This document shows positions 27,101 to 36,917 of a stretch of DNA of 64,000 bases, piece after piece. Location of the stretch: the NCBI GenBank assembly GCA_030142905.1, contig JASJOG010000016.1:248001-312000 (forward strand). Reading direction: 5' to 3'. Within the stretch, counting starts at the first letter, position 1, and every line of letters starts with the position of its first letter. Made by a program: the position numbers and the translations under genes. The DNA comes from Heliopora coerulea (lineage: Eukaryota; Cnidaria; Anthozoa; Scleralcyonacea; Helioporidae). The notes beneath the pieces were generated by a model. The model was not told the DNA's origin, searched no databases, and saw nothing but the letters and a program-made list of their open reading frames with translations.

Positions 27101-30100
27101 TAGGTTTATGTTTAAAAAAGACAAGTTCGATCATCTGCTGAAGACTGCTCTTTCATATCATGACATCATAGTGACGCCATCATGAGGTCAGTATATTAAA
27201 GTGACGAAATGAATGTTGAAGTCATCAGTTTTCCTTTGGTTTTTGGCGTATTTTAGGTAAGAAGATGCATTATGTCATTCAATACCAACCAATCGCAGCT
27301 AGTTTTGAGCAAGCGCTTTCTACACCTCAATGGCGGATTAACACTATGGCAAGCGCGGCAAATGCCAGGGGACCCCGAGTAGAGGGGTTGTCCCAAAACA
27401 GGTTGTCCAAAGATAGGTTGGTAAGTAGGTAGGAGGGTGGTTGGGTTGGTAGGTAGGTGGGTAGGTTGGTGGGTGGGCGGGCAGGCGGGCGGGTGGGTAG
27501 GTAGGTAGATATTCAGATATCATTAACAACTCAAATTATGTAAAATGTAAGGTGCGGTAGTCCAGTGTAGATAGCTTCGATAAAACAACGGCGTTCTTGA
27601 GGTTATACACTATCTAAAGGATAGGAAAAAAGCTTCTCGACGTTTCGGGCGAAGGCCCTTCGTCAGGAGATTAGTAGAATGGAATACAAAAACACGTGGG
27701 CTTTTGTAGTAAAACTAAAAAAGTGTGTCACGTGACAAAATATTAACCAATAGAATGAATGTGGTCAAAAGAAACACAAAACAATGAAAGGGAAAAGCAC
27801 ATGACAAATTATATGTGAAATTAGAGAGCAAAAAGGCGAAAAATGGCGCGTGGATAGAAAATAACGCGTTTTTGTATTCCATTCTACTAATCTCCTGACG
27901 AAGGGCCTTCGCCCGAAACGTCGAGAAGCTTTTTTCCTATCCTTTAGATAGTGTATAACCTCAAGAACGCCGTTATGTAAAATGTATACTGTTGTAGGCA
28001 GCTGGTTACGTTACATGATTTCATTCAGGGGGAGATACATAACGACTCAATTGTGTACTGAATATCCGTACATGTTGGATTAAAATTATCGCTTAACTAC
28101 ACAGCTATCGAGGACAAGATAACTTTCTTGGTGGCTGAAAAAAAAGACGGCATCAACTGCCCAGTTGCAAAAGACATATTTCTTTGGAAAGTTCAAACGC
28201 TATCTCATTTGGCAGGTTTTATTTGCATGCTTAGTTAATCCGTTAAAATATTTGCGTTTAGGGGAAGTAAAACTGGCTTTCCGCTAAGCGAAATTTTTCA
28301 CACGGAGGGGAATTTTCTTCGTCTGTTTAAATTAGTTCGACCCCATAGCTTGAGAAACCATGAAAAGCTCTACTTCGCTCGGAAAAATTCCTCTTAGTGG
28401 AAATCTATCTTTACTCTCCCTAATCACTTACACTTGATTCGGATTAACTAGGTAAACATTTGAACTTTCCAAGGTAATATATCCTTTGGAATTGAGCTGT
28501 TGATGCCGTCTTGTTTTTAGGCACCAAGTATAGGTTATTTTGAGGCAACGAAGGGATATGTGATTTATTTACCAAGGGCGCAGACCCAAGGTAAATGAAG
28601 GTGTGTGTTGCTAATACAGTACTTGGCTATTGACACTTGTGCAAAATATGATGGCAACTGCTTGAAAACGTTTTGACTGTTTTAAAAATTTCCTTAAATG
28701 CCAAGATTGCTTGGACAAGGAGAGTTTACTTTTATTTGAAGTTTGTCGCACAAGTTCGATTGCTTGTATTGGTAGTTCAGCCAAACTTTTCAAGCTTTTG
28801 ACACCAGTTGTTTCTTTAGCCCTTTGTATGTACATTATTGTATATAGATTATATAGTCCAAAATATTGTGTTGAGTTGCAGGGAGGATACAGTTTTCATT
28901 GCAGCTAAGTTGGTATTATATTATCTTACTGACAATGACGTGAAAATCAATTCATTTTTCTGTGCAGCTGATAGAATTCACCTTTATTTGCATGAGTTAC
29001 TCAAAGATTCACCTATCCAGCAATAAATTTTTTCTAAGAATTGTCCTCCCAAATTAAAAAATTCACAGGGGAGTTGCCCCCCCCCCCACCTCCAAGATAC
29101 ATTACACTTATGAAGCTTCGAACCTGGTCACGCAAAATCCTAGATCCGCCCCTGGATATTTCATTTCCATCCTGAAACATTATCAAAGTGACATGCTGCA
29201 AGCAATAATCCGATAATTAGATATATTTACATAGTTGATGAATAATAAGTCATTGAGGGGATGGAGATGTTTATGAGAGGAAGCAGAAACATCAAAACAA
29301 AGAAAGTGGACCGGAACTAATATTCTCATTGAGGGAAGGTTTATATTTAGAAATAAGCACTCGTATGAGGAATTCGAACGTTGAATTCGAAGAAGACAAT
29401 ATAGAAATATCGCCAAAAGAAATATGGGGTGGTAAGTTTCTGTTTTCGATAACATTTTTTCTCCTTCTATCGATAAGCCCGACATGTATAAAAGATCGCG
29501 GAATAAGACTATCAAATGTTGTAAATAAACTGAATTCGGTTGGACAGTTCAAACCTCTTTTATTTCGCCGATATGTCGAGGACTGTTTTGCCAGTTTTCA
29601 CCCTGCTGAGCCCTTGTCAGGAATATATGTTTACTCATCAAATTATGTTTTCCAGTGTGTTGGAGAGTAATTACGTTCCTTGAAAAGCACAAACCGCTTT
29701 TCAACCTCCGTTTATTGGATGCCTACGTTTACCGGTTTATTCACGAATGCTATCAGTTTGATTCCCTAATGTTTTAAAAGTGATCTCGTTTTCACCCCAC
29801 TAAACGGTCATTCTAAAAATTTTTCCCTCCATACAACATTATTCCTGACATGTATATTTCAAGCTGTTTACGAACTTTAGTTCGTAGCACTTTGGTAACA
29901 CATATCGACCTTCATGTCTCCTACGACATGGGGCGTATTAGTCATAAAAGTGCGTACACGATTTTCATGGATTTAGAAATCCGTATGATTTTTTTCCAGA
30001 ATTTTTTCCAATAGTTTCAGAGATTTTTATGATCTTTCCGCACCTTCCCATTTCCCTCTGATTTCTCGTCTAATTTCATCTTGTGTTATTGTTTTAGTTA

Positions 30101-31708
30101 TTTCCTTCGTTTGTGAGGAGACTATGTTACATGTTTGAGGAAGTTGATCGTCCAGGTTAGTGTAGTCTTGAGAAAGACTGTTGGTTGAAGTGACTGACGT
30201 TTCGACAGCCTTAGCGGCGGTCATCTTCGGCGGTCATCACGATCAACTTCCTCAAACATGTCACGATTCTCCCAGGTTCAAACCATTTACTTTACGATCA
30301 ACTTCCTCAAACATGTCACGATTCTCCCAGGTTCAAACCATTTACTTTACGATCAACTTCCTCAAACATGTCACGATTCTCCCAGGTTCAAACCATTTAC
30401 TTTACGATCAACTTCCTCAAACATGTCACGATTCTCCCAGGTTCAAACCATTTACTTTACGATCAACTTCCTCAAACATGTCACGATTCTCCCAGGTTCA
30501 AACCATTTACTTTGAGACTATGTTAACTATGTAAAGTTCAAGTATTCCGGAAGGATAACAGTTGAGGCGGTGCTATATGCCTCTGGTGTGGCGGTTCATG
30601 GGCTATCATTGCATAGTTAACTGTGTTGGTGAGCCTTCTTCGAATTTGATTTCAACCTATGATTACATTTTCTTTCCTGTGATCGTTTCAACTTTTCAAA
30701 TTACGTAGTACTTCACGTTGCCAACTGTACTGAGTTGACTTCTGACATTTCCAACAAGTTGCCAAGTTCGGAGGAAGAACAAAAATCTTTCGCTGCCTTG
30801 CCGGGCCATGGGAACTCCTCCCTACAGTATTTCTAAAAGTGGCGCCAGGCTTAACAAGTCTCGCAATTTCTGCATGTTAACGGAACTTTCACCAGGATTT
30901 TGAAATTCTGATGGTTTTTTTATTTTCCCAAAAATTATGAAGGATTTCATAGAATTTTGGCAAGTTTGAACTAGAGGTTTGGACTTTTGCTATTTCTATA
31001 TGAATTTTTAAGGATTCTATGGATTCTCTAAATGGCCGGATTTTCGGATTTTTTTCAAAGATTAATTTTTATTTTTGGCAAAATGTGAGAATTTTTTTTT
31101 AGTAATACCCCCCTCGTTCAACGGCTATCCAAGCTTACCTACGCGGCTGTACTGCATGGAAATTTAAATCGCGAAGTCGTGAAAGTTGATGTGTGTCTGC
31201 AAAGAACTGTGAACTAAAGCTCGTTAGTAGTTTGAAGTACACGTTAGGATATCCGACAATCTTAAATCGACCCTACAGCTAACTGGGTAAACGTCGTGCG
31301 AAATTGAAATTTATTCTCCCTAATGTACAGTAGAATGGTTTTAATGGTTCTCTGTCGGCATTATTGAGTGTCATTTCATGCAAATGGTTGGTTATCGACG
31401 CTTATGAATGTTACTTTTTATACAGAAATTTTAAACTGAACATGACAAAAGCTTAATTGAATGTTGATTCGATAAAACGAATGTATTTTCTCGTCAATGA
31501 GTTTGAGGTTGGCGTTAATGATAGTATATTTTCTGGCAATGAATAGCAAAAGGTGTGGTACATCAATAGCTTATTGCATCAAAGCAATTATTTTTTAAAA
31601 GTATAACTTATCCATATCATTGCATTTAAAAGTTGACTAAACGAATTACCCACCTTGCTCAATTTGATGCAGGGCAAAAACAACGAAAACCATAACAGTG
31701 ACCTTCAT
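24016..31708 (-). CDS. secretory phospholipase A2, one central exon not found
   Basis: Four - strand exons fit one gene: 31708-31654 (signal peptide), 26400-26256 (calcium loop), 25345-25309 (HD active site) and 24153-24016 (C-terminal). The family hydrolyses the sn-2 acyl bond of phospholipids and needs calcium; cnidarians use it in digestion and venom. Phases agree for the first three: one base of Gly carried into exon 2, and the Gln codon split before the CC-x-HD motif. Between the active-site and C-terminal exons the family normally has about 30 more residues, with paired cysteines. I find no exon for them; that intron holds a foldback repeat and a hAT MITE. Either the exon is too diverged to see, or it is lost and the gene is broken. 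Cysteine spacing otherwise fits a group I-like enzyme. Confidence 0.85.
24220..24325. repeat. dispersed repeat (CTTGACGAGTAAAAT...TTAGCCAGAGTAAAATA)
   Basis: The same block appears at 54105-54195 (CTTGACGTGTAAAAT, GTTAGCCAGAGTAAAATA). I recall similar strings as very common in coral genomes; that is memory, not a search. Confidence 0.6.
24354..24542. mobile_element. hAT-type MITE, 189 bp, perfect 8-bp target duplication
   Basis: Left end CAGTGGCGTAATGGA and the complement of the right end, CAATGGCGTAATGGA, differ at one base. ATTCTAAG flanks both sides (24346-24353 and 24543-24550). An 8-bp duplication and CAGTGGCG termini are typical of hAT elements. It has no coding capacity. It lies in the PLA2 intron where a central exon is expected. 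Confidence 0.93.
24689..25131. repeat. 443-bp foldback repeat
   Basis: Practically the whole segment is one imperfect palindrome centred near 24911, with arms of about 215 bases. Each arm carries CTGAGGA, a GTTGC/GCAAC hairpin, then GAAACGTTA (- strand 24761-24794; + strand 25028-25060). It lies between the PLA2 active-site and C-terminal exons. Confidence 0.93.
25309..25345 (-). CDS. PLA2 exon 3, HD catalytic site
   Basis: A 37-base micro-exon with acceptor CTTAG and donor GTAAAG. It encodes CCYDHDRCYDNL, the PLA2 active-site signature CCxxHDxC with both the catalytic His and the calcium-binding Asp. It is in phase with the calcium-loop exon. Confidence 0.92.
26256..26400 (-). CDS. PLA2 exon 2, calcium-binding loop
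   Basis: Acceptor ATTTTAG before 26400, donor GTGCGT after 26256. It encodes an amphipathic N-terminal helix (RRSLINFASMIQC) and the calcium loop YGCHCGKGGRG, the diagnostic motif of secretory PLA2. The final CA joins G of the next exon to give Gln before the active site. Confidence 0.93.
26520..27400. other. PLA2 intron 1, no recognised gene
   Basis: Contains a G-rich stretch (26735-26770) and otherwise AT-rich sequence. No open frame of note. Confidence 0.4.
27415..27512. repeat. GGTAGGTGGG microsatellite-like run
   Basis: Irregular GGTAGGT, GGTTGGT and GGCGGGC units on the + strand, G-rich and nearly free of C's complement, giving Pro/Thr/Tyr-rich false frames on the - strand. Confidence 0.9.
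27587..27974. repeat. inverted repeat, 110-bp arms
   Basis: Arms 27587-27696 and 27865-27974 are near-perfect complements, separated by 168 unrelated bases. Each arm carries CTGACGA, then a GGGC-CTTC-GCCC hairpin, then GAAACGTCGA (- strand 27636-27666; + strand 27895-27925). Confidence 0.95.
28260..28410. repeat. foldback with CGAAATTTTTC/GGAAAAATTCC arms
   Basis: Imperfectly complementary arms (TTTCCGCTAAGCGAAATTTT and AAATTCCTCTTAGTGGAAA) flank about 100 bases. It resembles the hairpin at 1680-1804 in sequence and layout. Confidence 0.5.
28600..29160. other. PLA2 intron 1; possible hAT MITE end
   Basis: At 29120-29155 the - strand reads CAGGGGCGGATCTAGGATTT, a hAT-like terminus, but no matching left end or target duplication was found. 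A C-tract (29083-29093) is adjacent. Nothing else is recognised in 28600-30120. Confidence 0.35.
30125..30240. repeat. PLE-type terminal repeat block (CCAGGTTAGTGTAGTCTTGAG...)
   Basis: Contains a TAGTCTTGAGAAAGACT hairpin and, on the - strand, GAAGA-TGAC...GTC-GAAACGTCAGTCA. Related blocks are at 9290-9345, 20770-20850 and 61590-61690. I associate these with ends of Penelope-like elements; this is inference. Confidence 0.55.
30241..30515. repeat. 55-bp tandem repeat, five copies
   Basis: GATCAACTTCCTCAAACATG begins at 30241, 30296, 30351, 30406 and 30461. The copies are identical by eye. Because 55 is not a multiple of 3, the open frame cycles through three readings, so it is not evidence of a gene. 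Confidence 0.97.
31310..31575. repeat. half copy of the 51.1 kb foldback element
   Basis: TCTCCCTAATGTACAGTAGAATGG through TTTCTGGCAATGAATAGCAAAAGG (quoted in outline) matches the right half of 51336-51570 throughout. The left, complementary half is absent. Confidence 0.85.
31654..31708 (-). CDS. PLA2 exon 1, signal peptide
   Basis: ATG at 31708 reading leftward, 18 codons plus one base, then donor GTGGGT. It is a short basic start (MK) followed by a run of V, M, F and A, a typical signal peptide. The leftover G joins GG of the exon starting at 26400 to make a glycine codon, which supports this pairing although the intron is 5.2 kb. Three further, decayed copies of this exon lie just upstream of it on the same strand. 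Confidence 0.72.
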
Positions 31709-31919
31709 GATTCTCCGAAATTGCTTCTGGACTTGCTAAATATGTCTTGCTATTCCCTTTAACCCAGCTAATTATTATGGCAAAAACAAATGGGTAACAC
31801 GGTTTATATTCTTTTTGCACAACTACCGTTTCAGCTCCGTCTGTCATTATCTCTGGGATCCAGAACTTCCGTTAAGCTAGAGGTGTACAAGAGATCGTTA
31901 GTCACAATGCATTATCTTC

Positions 31920-31962
31920 CAAAAAGAACAATGAAAATCATAACAACAGTGACCTTCAATAT
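31920..31962 (-). pseudogene. decayed copy 2 of the PLA2 signal-peptide exon
   Basis: On the - strand this repeats the signal-exon sequence around 31654-31708, but the start codon is TTG instead of ATG. The hydrophobic run (V, M, I, F, L) is kept; the donor is not recognisable. It lies in a tandemly duplicated segment. Confidence 0.55.
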
Positions 31963-32481
31963 TCTCCGAGAATGCTTCGTCTGGACTTGCTAAATGTGTC
32001 TAGGTATTCCGTTAACTCAGTTAATTCTTATGGAAAGAAACAAATGGTTAGCACGGTTGTTTATTGTCTTTTTCCACAACTATTGTTTCAGTTCAGTCAG
32101 TCATCATCTCTGGGATCTAGGACTTGCGTCAAGCTGGAGGTCTGCACGAGATTGTTGGTCAAGAATGCATTATTTTGATGAGGGCAGCTGGGGTTAGCTT
32201 ATTCGAGTAATTTTTTGATGTTTTTGGGCCTTGAAACCGTATTTTCAGTGAAGACCATTTTCCTCACAGGCTAAGTTATGCACAAAAAGTGAAGTCAGGT
32301 CGTCGTTTTCAGTTAACCTGCTACTCTATGCAGTTAAAACGCAGGGCCTGCCAAAACTTAGTTTTAGAGTTGTCCTTGGAGCATTTCACAACTACCGTTT
32401 CAGCTCCGTCTGTCATTATCTCTGAGATCCAGAACTTCCGTTAAGCTAGAGGTCTACACGAGATCGTCGGTCATCAAGGCA

Positions 32482-32526
32482 TTATTTTGCAAAAAGAACA
32501 ATGAAAATCGTAACAGTGATCTTCAT
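32482..32526 (-). pseudogene. decayed copy 3 of the PLA2 signal-peptide exon
   Basis: ATG at 32526 on the - strand begins MKITVTIFIVLFAK followed by a stop. It retains a start and a hydrophobic stretch but has no splice donor where exon 1 has one. It is part of the 566-bp tandem unit. Confidence 0.55.
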
Positions 32527-33047
32527 TATTCTCCGCGAATGCTTCGTCAGAAGTTGCTAAATATGTCTAGGTATTCCGTTAACCCAGTTAATTCTCATGG
32601 AAAAAACAAATGGTTAACACGGTTGTTTATAGTCTTTTTCCACAATTACCGTTTCAGTTCAGTCAGTCATCATCTCTGGGATCTAGGACTTCCGTCAAGC
32701 TGGAGGTCTGCACGAGATTGTTGGTCAAGAATGCATTGTTTTGATGAGGGCAGCTGGGGCTAGCTTATTCGAGTAATTTTTTGATGTTTTTGGGCCTTGA
32801 AACCGTATTTTCAGTGAAGACCATTTTCCTCACAGGCTAAGTTATGCACAAAAAGTGAAGTCAGGTCGTCGTTTTCAGTTAACCTACTACTCTATGCAGT
32901 TAAAACGCAGGGCCTGCCAAAACTTAGTTTTAGAGTTGTCCTTGGAGCATTTCACAACTACCGTTTCAGCTCCGTCTGTCATTATCTCTGAGATCCAGAA
33001 CTTCCGTTAAGCTAGAGGTCTACACGAGATCGTCGGTCATCAAGGCA

Positions 33048-33092
33048 TTATTTTGCAAAAAGAACAATGAAAATCGTAACAGTGATCTTCAT
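33048..33092 (-). pseudogene. decayed copy 4 of the PLA2 signal-peptide exon
   Basis: Identical by eye to copy 3, starting at 33092 on the - strand and lying exactly 566 bases away. It again stops after 14 residues with no donor. Confidence 0.55.
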
Positions 33093-33530
33093 TATTCTCC
33101 GCGAATGCTTCGTCAGAAGTTGCTAAATATGTCTAGGTATTCCGTTAACCCAGTTAATTCTCATGGAAAAAACAAATGGTTAACACGGTTGTTTATAGTC
33201 TTTTTCCACAATTACCGTTTCAGTTCCGTCAGTCATCTCTGGGATCTAGGACTTCCTTGGATCGTTCTGTGATCGATCTGAGATCGATCTCAGTTCGTTT
33301 TCGGAAAGCGTTCACACACGCGAAGAGAAACAATTGACAAGTTTTGCCTCTCTTTATTGTAGCATGGCGGGAACGTTTAAATTTTAAAAATGGCGGATGA
33401 TGTTGTAGTCAGAGTTGTTCGGTCAAGACGAAATAAAGTCTGTAACGATTTTATGAGTATAATATTGGGGTATCTGTAGGTCAAGCCTGAACAGTCAGCG
33501 AAAGTTCTGGGTCGAACCAAACCGGGGAGA

Positions 33531-33655
33531 ATTTTTTTGGGGGAGAATTTTCTTGGGGGAGAATTTTTTTGGGGGAGAATTTTTTTGGCTGAGAATTTTT
33601 TTGGGGGAGAATTTTTTTGGCTGAGAATTTTTTTGGGGGAGAATTTTTTTGGGAG
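33531..33655. repeat. 16-bp tandem repeat inside the HARBI1-like N-terminus
   Basis: Seven or so copies of GGGGGAGAATTTTTTT with minor changes (CTGAGAATTTTTTTGG variants). They separate MADDVVVRVV... from the conserved WVENFRMTRSAF block and appear to be an insertion or slippage expansion in the reading frame. Confidence 0.92.
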
Positions 33656-33698
33656 GGAACGGTGTGATAGTGGGCTGACAATGACAAACTATGGGTAG

Positions 33699-34926
33699 AG
33701 AATTTTCGAATGACTCGAAGCGCATTTCAGTTTATTTGCGAGCAGCTTCGATCGAGACTTCGACGAAATAACACAAGTATGAGGGACTGTGTTCCTGTGG
33801 ACAAACGTGTTGCGATGTGCATATGGCACTTGGCGACTCAAGAAGACCATCGTTCTTTAAGCTGGCGATTCAGTATTGGTAAGTCAACAGTCTGTACGAT
33901 CACAAACGAAGTATGTGAAGCAATAGTCCAGGTTCTCCTATCTTCTTACATCAGATGGCCCACAGACCAACGCTTGCTCGAAATTATTCATGGGTTTGAA
34001 GAGAGGTGGAAGTTCCCACAATGCATAGGAACTATTGATGGCATACATAATCCCATTATAGCACCTTCAGAATGTAGTACTGATTATTATAACCGAAAGG
34101 GATTTTATTCGGTTATAATGCAAGCAGCTGTAGATCACGACTACAGATATTTTTTCACGTGAGCTATAACCTTTAAATTCGTTTACAATCAGCATTGACA
34201 ATTTGACAATACTTGATTATTTTGTAGGTTGACTATGAAATGATCTTAAAAACTGTGAATGACTGGATTTACAAAATCATGATTCTCTAATTTTAGATTT
34301 ATTGATATTAGTGTCAAGTGGCCAGGAAAAGTACATGATGCTAGAGTGTTTGTAAATTCTGCAATTTATCAGAAGGCACAAAACAGAATTCTGCCTGATG
34401 TAAGAATTATTAATATGTGCTCATTAAGAATTTTAATCCATTTGTAGAAGAAAAGCAATATATTGTTGATGTCAAAAAGATTCAAGTCATTGATTTTAGA
34501 TGAAAAAAACAATTTCTATGGTTTAAGTTCCTCTGATGATAATTGGTGATCCAGCTTATCCTTTGCTGCCATGGCTAACGAAGAGATTCAGCAATGATGG
34601 TCAGCTGACATCCGATCAACATAAATTCAATTACAACCTAAGCAGAGCTTCAATGTTGGTAGAGGGAGCATTTGAAATACTGAAAGGAAGGTTCAGATGT
34701 CTGTTGAAATGAAATGATACTTCACTGAAATACCAACCAGCCAAAATAGCAGCATGCTGTACTTTGCATAACCTGTGTGAGGCGAACGGGGAGGAATTCC
34801 TTGGCGAGTGAGAAAGCAACACAAGTGATGACACTCAAGATACTGTTTTTCAGGCAGAAGACCCACCCAAAGCAGCAGCAAAGGATATTTGAAATGCTCT
34901 AATGACCTACTTCTCAACAAAATAAT
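33699..34926 (+). pseudogene. HARBI1-like transposase-derived nuclease, three exons, four nonsense codons
   Basis: Exons 33699-34158, 34297-34399 and 34500-34926 splice in phase (donor GTGAGC, acceptor TTTTAG; donor GTAAGA, acceptor TTTTAG). Motifs: ENFRMTRSAFQFICEQL, GTIDGIHNPI (first Asp), YYNRKGFYSVIMQAAVDHDY, KWPGKVHDARVF, GDPAYPLLPWL (second Asp), LVEGAFEILKGRFRCLL (Glu). This is the DDE_Tnp_4 nuclease. Exon 3 stays in one frame to a natural end but contains TAA at 34524 and three TGA codons, so it cannot make a full protein. Confidence 0.9.
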
Positions 34927-35412
34927 TACCAAACATAAATCCAAGTGGCAGTGGCTGTACAAAAATCCCTTTTAAAACTGTGTACATATTATATTATCTG
35001 ACTAAGAGTTTGTTGTGAATTCAATGTTTTTGAAAATATACAAAACAACAACTAATTAAGAAAGCTTTTCACATCAGTTACTGTCCTTCAATAGACCATT
35101 TTCATAATTGTAACCATTTGAAATATTCTTTCATGGACATGTAAATTTGCCTTGCTTGCCTGTTCTGGTGTTTGTAATTCAAAAGAATCTTTGCTTCCAA
35201 ACAAGACTAGTATGACTATTTAAGATGCATATAAAAGAATGTATAGCCAGGATACTATTATCAAAAGGGTCTAACACTTTATTCAGCCCATTTTCAGTCT
35301 TTTCAAAGAAGCATTACTTAGAACACTACTTAGAACTGAGTAAATTTAGTGTAAGTAATATGAAACCACACTCTGGTAAATACAAATTAAAAAGCGTTTT
35401 TAAACAATTCAT

Positions 35413-35889
35413 TTATAACTGATAATATGTAACTGAATTTCCAGTGCCTTCATCACTGGCATTATGACTAGATGAGTGATTAACAGTATTGAAAACTGTT
35501 CTATTACCGATGGAACTTAATGGGTTGTTATAAAAAGGATGACTGAGTTGTTGTGCATCCTGTCTAAGGTTCTCAACAACTGAAGTAGCTACTGCAGTTG
35601 CTGAGACCCTTAGACAGGATGCACAACAACAATCTTCGTACTGGTTGTACTGAATATCTTTGTAATGCTTCTACCGAACCAAATGCAAACATTTGGTTCA
35701 GCACTGCTTCCAGTGTCGTTCTGGAAACCCTTGCTTTTTTAACTCATCTGCTATGCTTTAGTAAATGTCTGGGTTTCTGTGACGGTCTTCGAGTTTTTCT
35801 TGTACTTTGTGGTCACCCCAAGCGTGAATGAGCGCCTGTGTTTCATCGTCACTCCACAGATCTCCTCTTTCCCTTTCAGTAATTGACAT
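35413..35889 (-). pseudogene. Harbinger Myb/SANT-like accessory protein, broken
   Basis: From ATG at 35889 leftward: MSITERERGDLWSDDETQAL then IHAWGDHKVQEKLEDRHRNP, a trihelix (Myb-like) DNA-binding start with Trp residues in place. A stop at about 35758 is followed in the same frame by SIADELKKQGFPERHWKQC, another stop, and a C-terminal part ending NSVTYYQL-stop at 35413. Such proteins partner HARBI1 in Harbinger elements. Confidence 0.8.
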
Positions 35890-36058
35890 GGTACTTGCCT
35901 CATGCGTTTTCAATGGCGTTTCCCATATCACTAGAAATAAGTGTACGCAACAAACCCTCGCCCACCCTTCGAAAATATCACTCGAGAATCCAAGTAACAT
36001 TGATGATTTTCCAACTTGTCAGAAAAATCGTCCTTACTATAACTGGAAAATTGAAAGA

Positions 36059-36060
<2 letters not shown>

Positions 36061-36089
<29 letters not shown>

Positions 36090-36091
36090 GT
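36061..36091. repeat. AAT microsatellite
   Basis: About ten TAA/AAT units. Confidence 0.97.
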
Positions 36092-36917
36092 CCCGCCTGT
36101 ATTGATTGAATACTTCGCTGAATTCCAGATATGATGTAATTCTGTTCAGATCAGATTTGAGCTGGAAATACGACGTGAAACTGTGAAATAACATAACTGA
36201 GATAAGAACTAGTATATTCTGATTCTACTATTATAATTTTACAAGGAACTATATACATTTAGTAGCGGAAAATCTTTTTCAAACATCCTTCTTAATTATG
36301 TTACATTCCAAACAACGTCTTCACCCGGCAGAGTGAAAGAATTGGTCAGAGTGTGTCTGATTGGTCAACTTCTACTCAGTCGCTGTCAACCAAAACTGCC
36401 CACTAAAAGAATAAATGGAGATGCTCGTTTCCCAACCACAGACAACAGACGAGAGAGCAGAAAAGAGAGAATCAACAAAGAGGAGCAGACAAAAGCAGAA
36501 CTGGAAAGTAAGTAGAAGAGAACGTTTTGAGCGAAGGCCCGTCGTTAGAAAAAAACGTTAGAAAACCACTCTTTACATTTCGGCATTACTCAGACCTTTC
36601 CGATCATTCCACTAAAATGTTATTACAAAAGCTTCACGTGTTGCACGCATGTCAAGCACGTGTTTTCGGAAGAGTGTCTGGGCGCAAGTGTCGGGAAGCA
36701 AGTGTCTGGCTGCAAGTGTCCGCATTTCAAAGGTCAAAACATACCCTTGGATCGTAGAGTTGTGTCCGCTATTGCTAATTCACAGGTGCCCGCTTTTCCC
36801 AGGTTCCAAATGTATGCGAATGTATTGCATTTTCAAGGGACTGTCACCAATTGTCCGCATTTCTTAGGTGCCCACATTTGTCAGGTGGTCGCAAGGACAG
36901 GTTCTACTGTGTTCCAC

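Larger units (their letters stand above)
32180..33240. repeat. 566-bp tandem duplication around the PLA2 signal-exon copies
   Basis: Landmarks recur at 566 bases: AGGGCAGCTG at 32181 and 32747, ACTACCGTTT at 32391 and 32957. The two copies read almost identically over hundreds of bases, so the event is recent or homogenised. An older, more diverged copy of part of the unit lies at 31675-32180. Confidence 0.85.
33250..36010. mobile_element. Harbinger/PIF transposon remnant with two convergent ORFs
   Basis: A HARBI1-like nuclease (+) and a Myb/SANT-like accessory ORF (-) lie head to tail toward each other, the two-gene layout known for Harbinger elements. Both carry nonsense codons. I could not match terminal inverted repeats or a 3-bp target duplication, so the ends are approximate. 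Confidence 0.7.

Noticed and set aside
30181..30534. 117-residue frame with repeated FLKHVTILPGSN-like units
   Set aside because: It is the 55-bp tandem repeat read through three frames, not a protein repeat.
33481..33725. KKFSPKKILPQ repeat protein on the - strand
   Set aside because: Antisense shadow of the 16-bp tandem repeat inside the HARBI1-like pseudogene.
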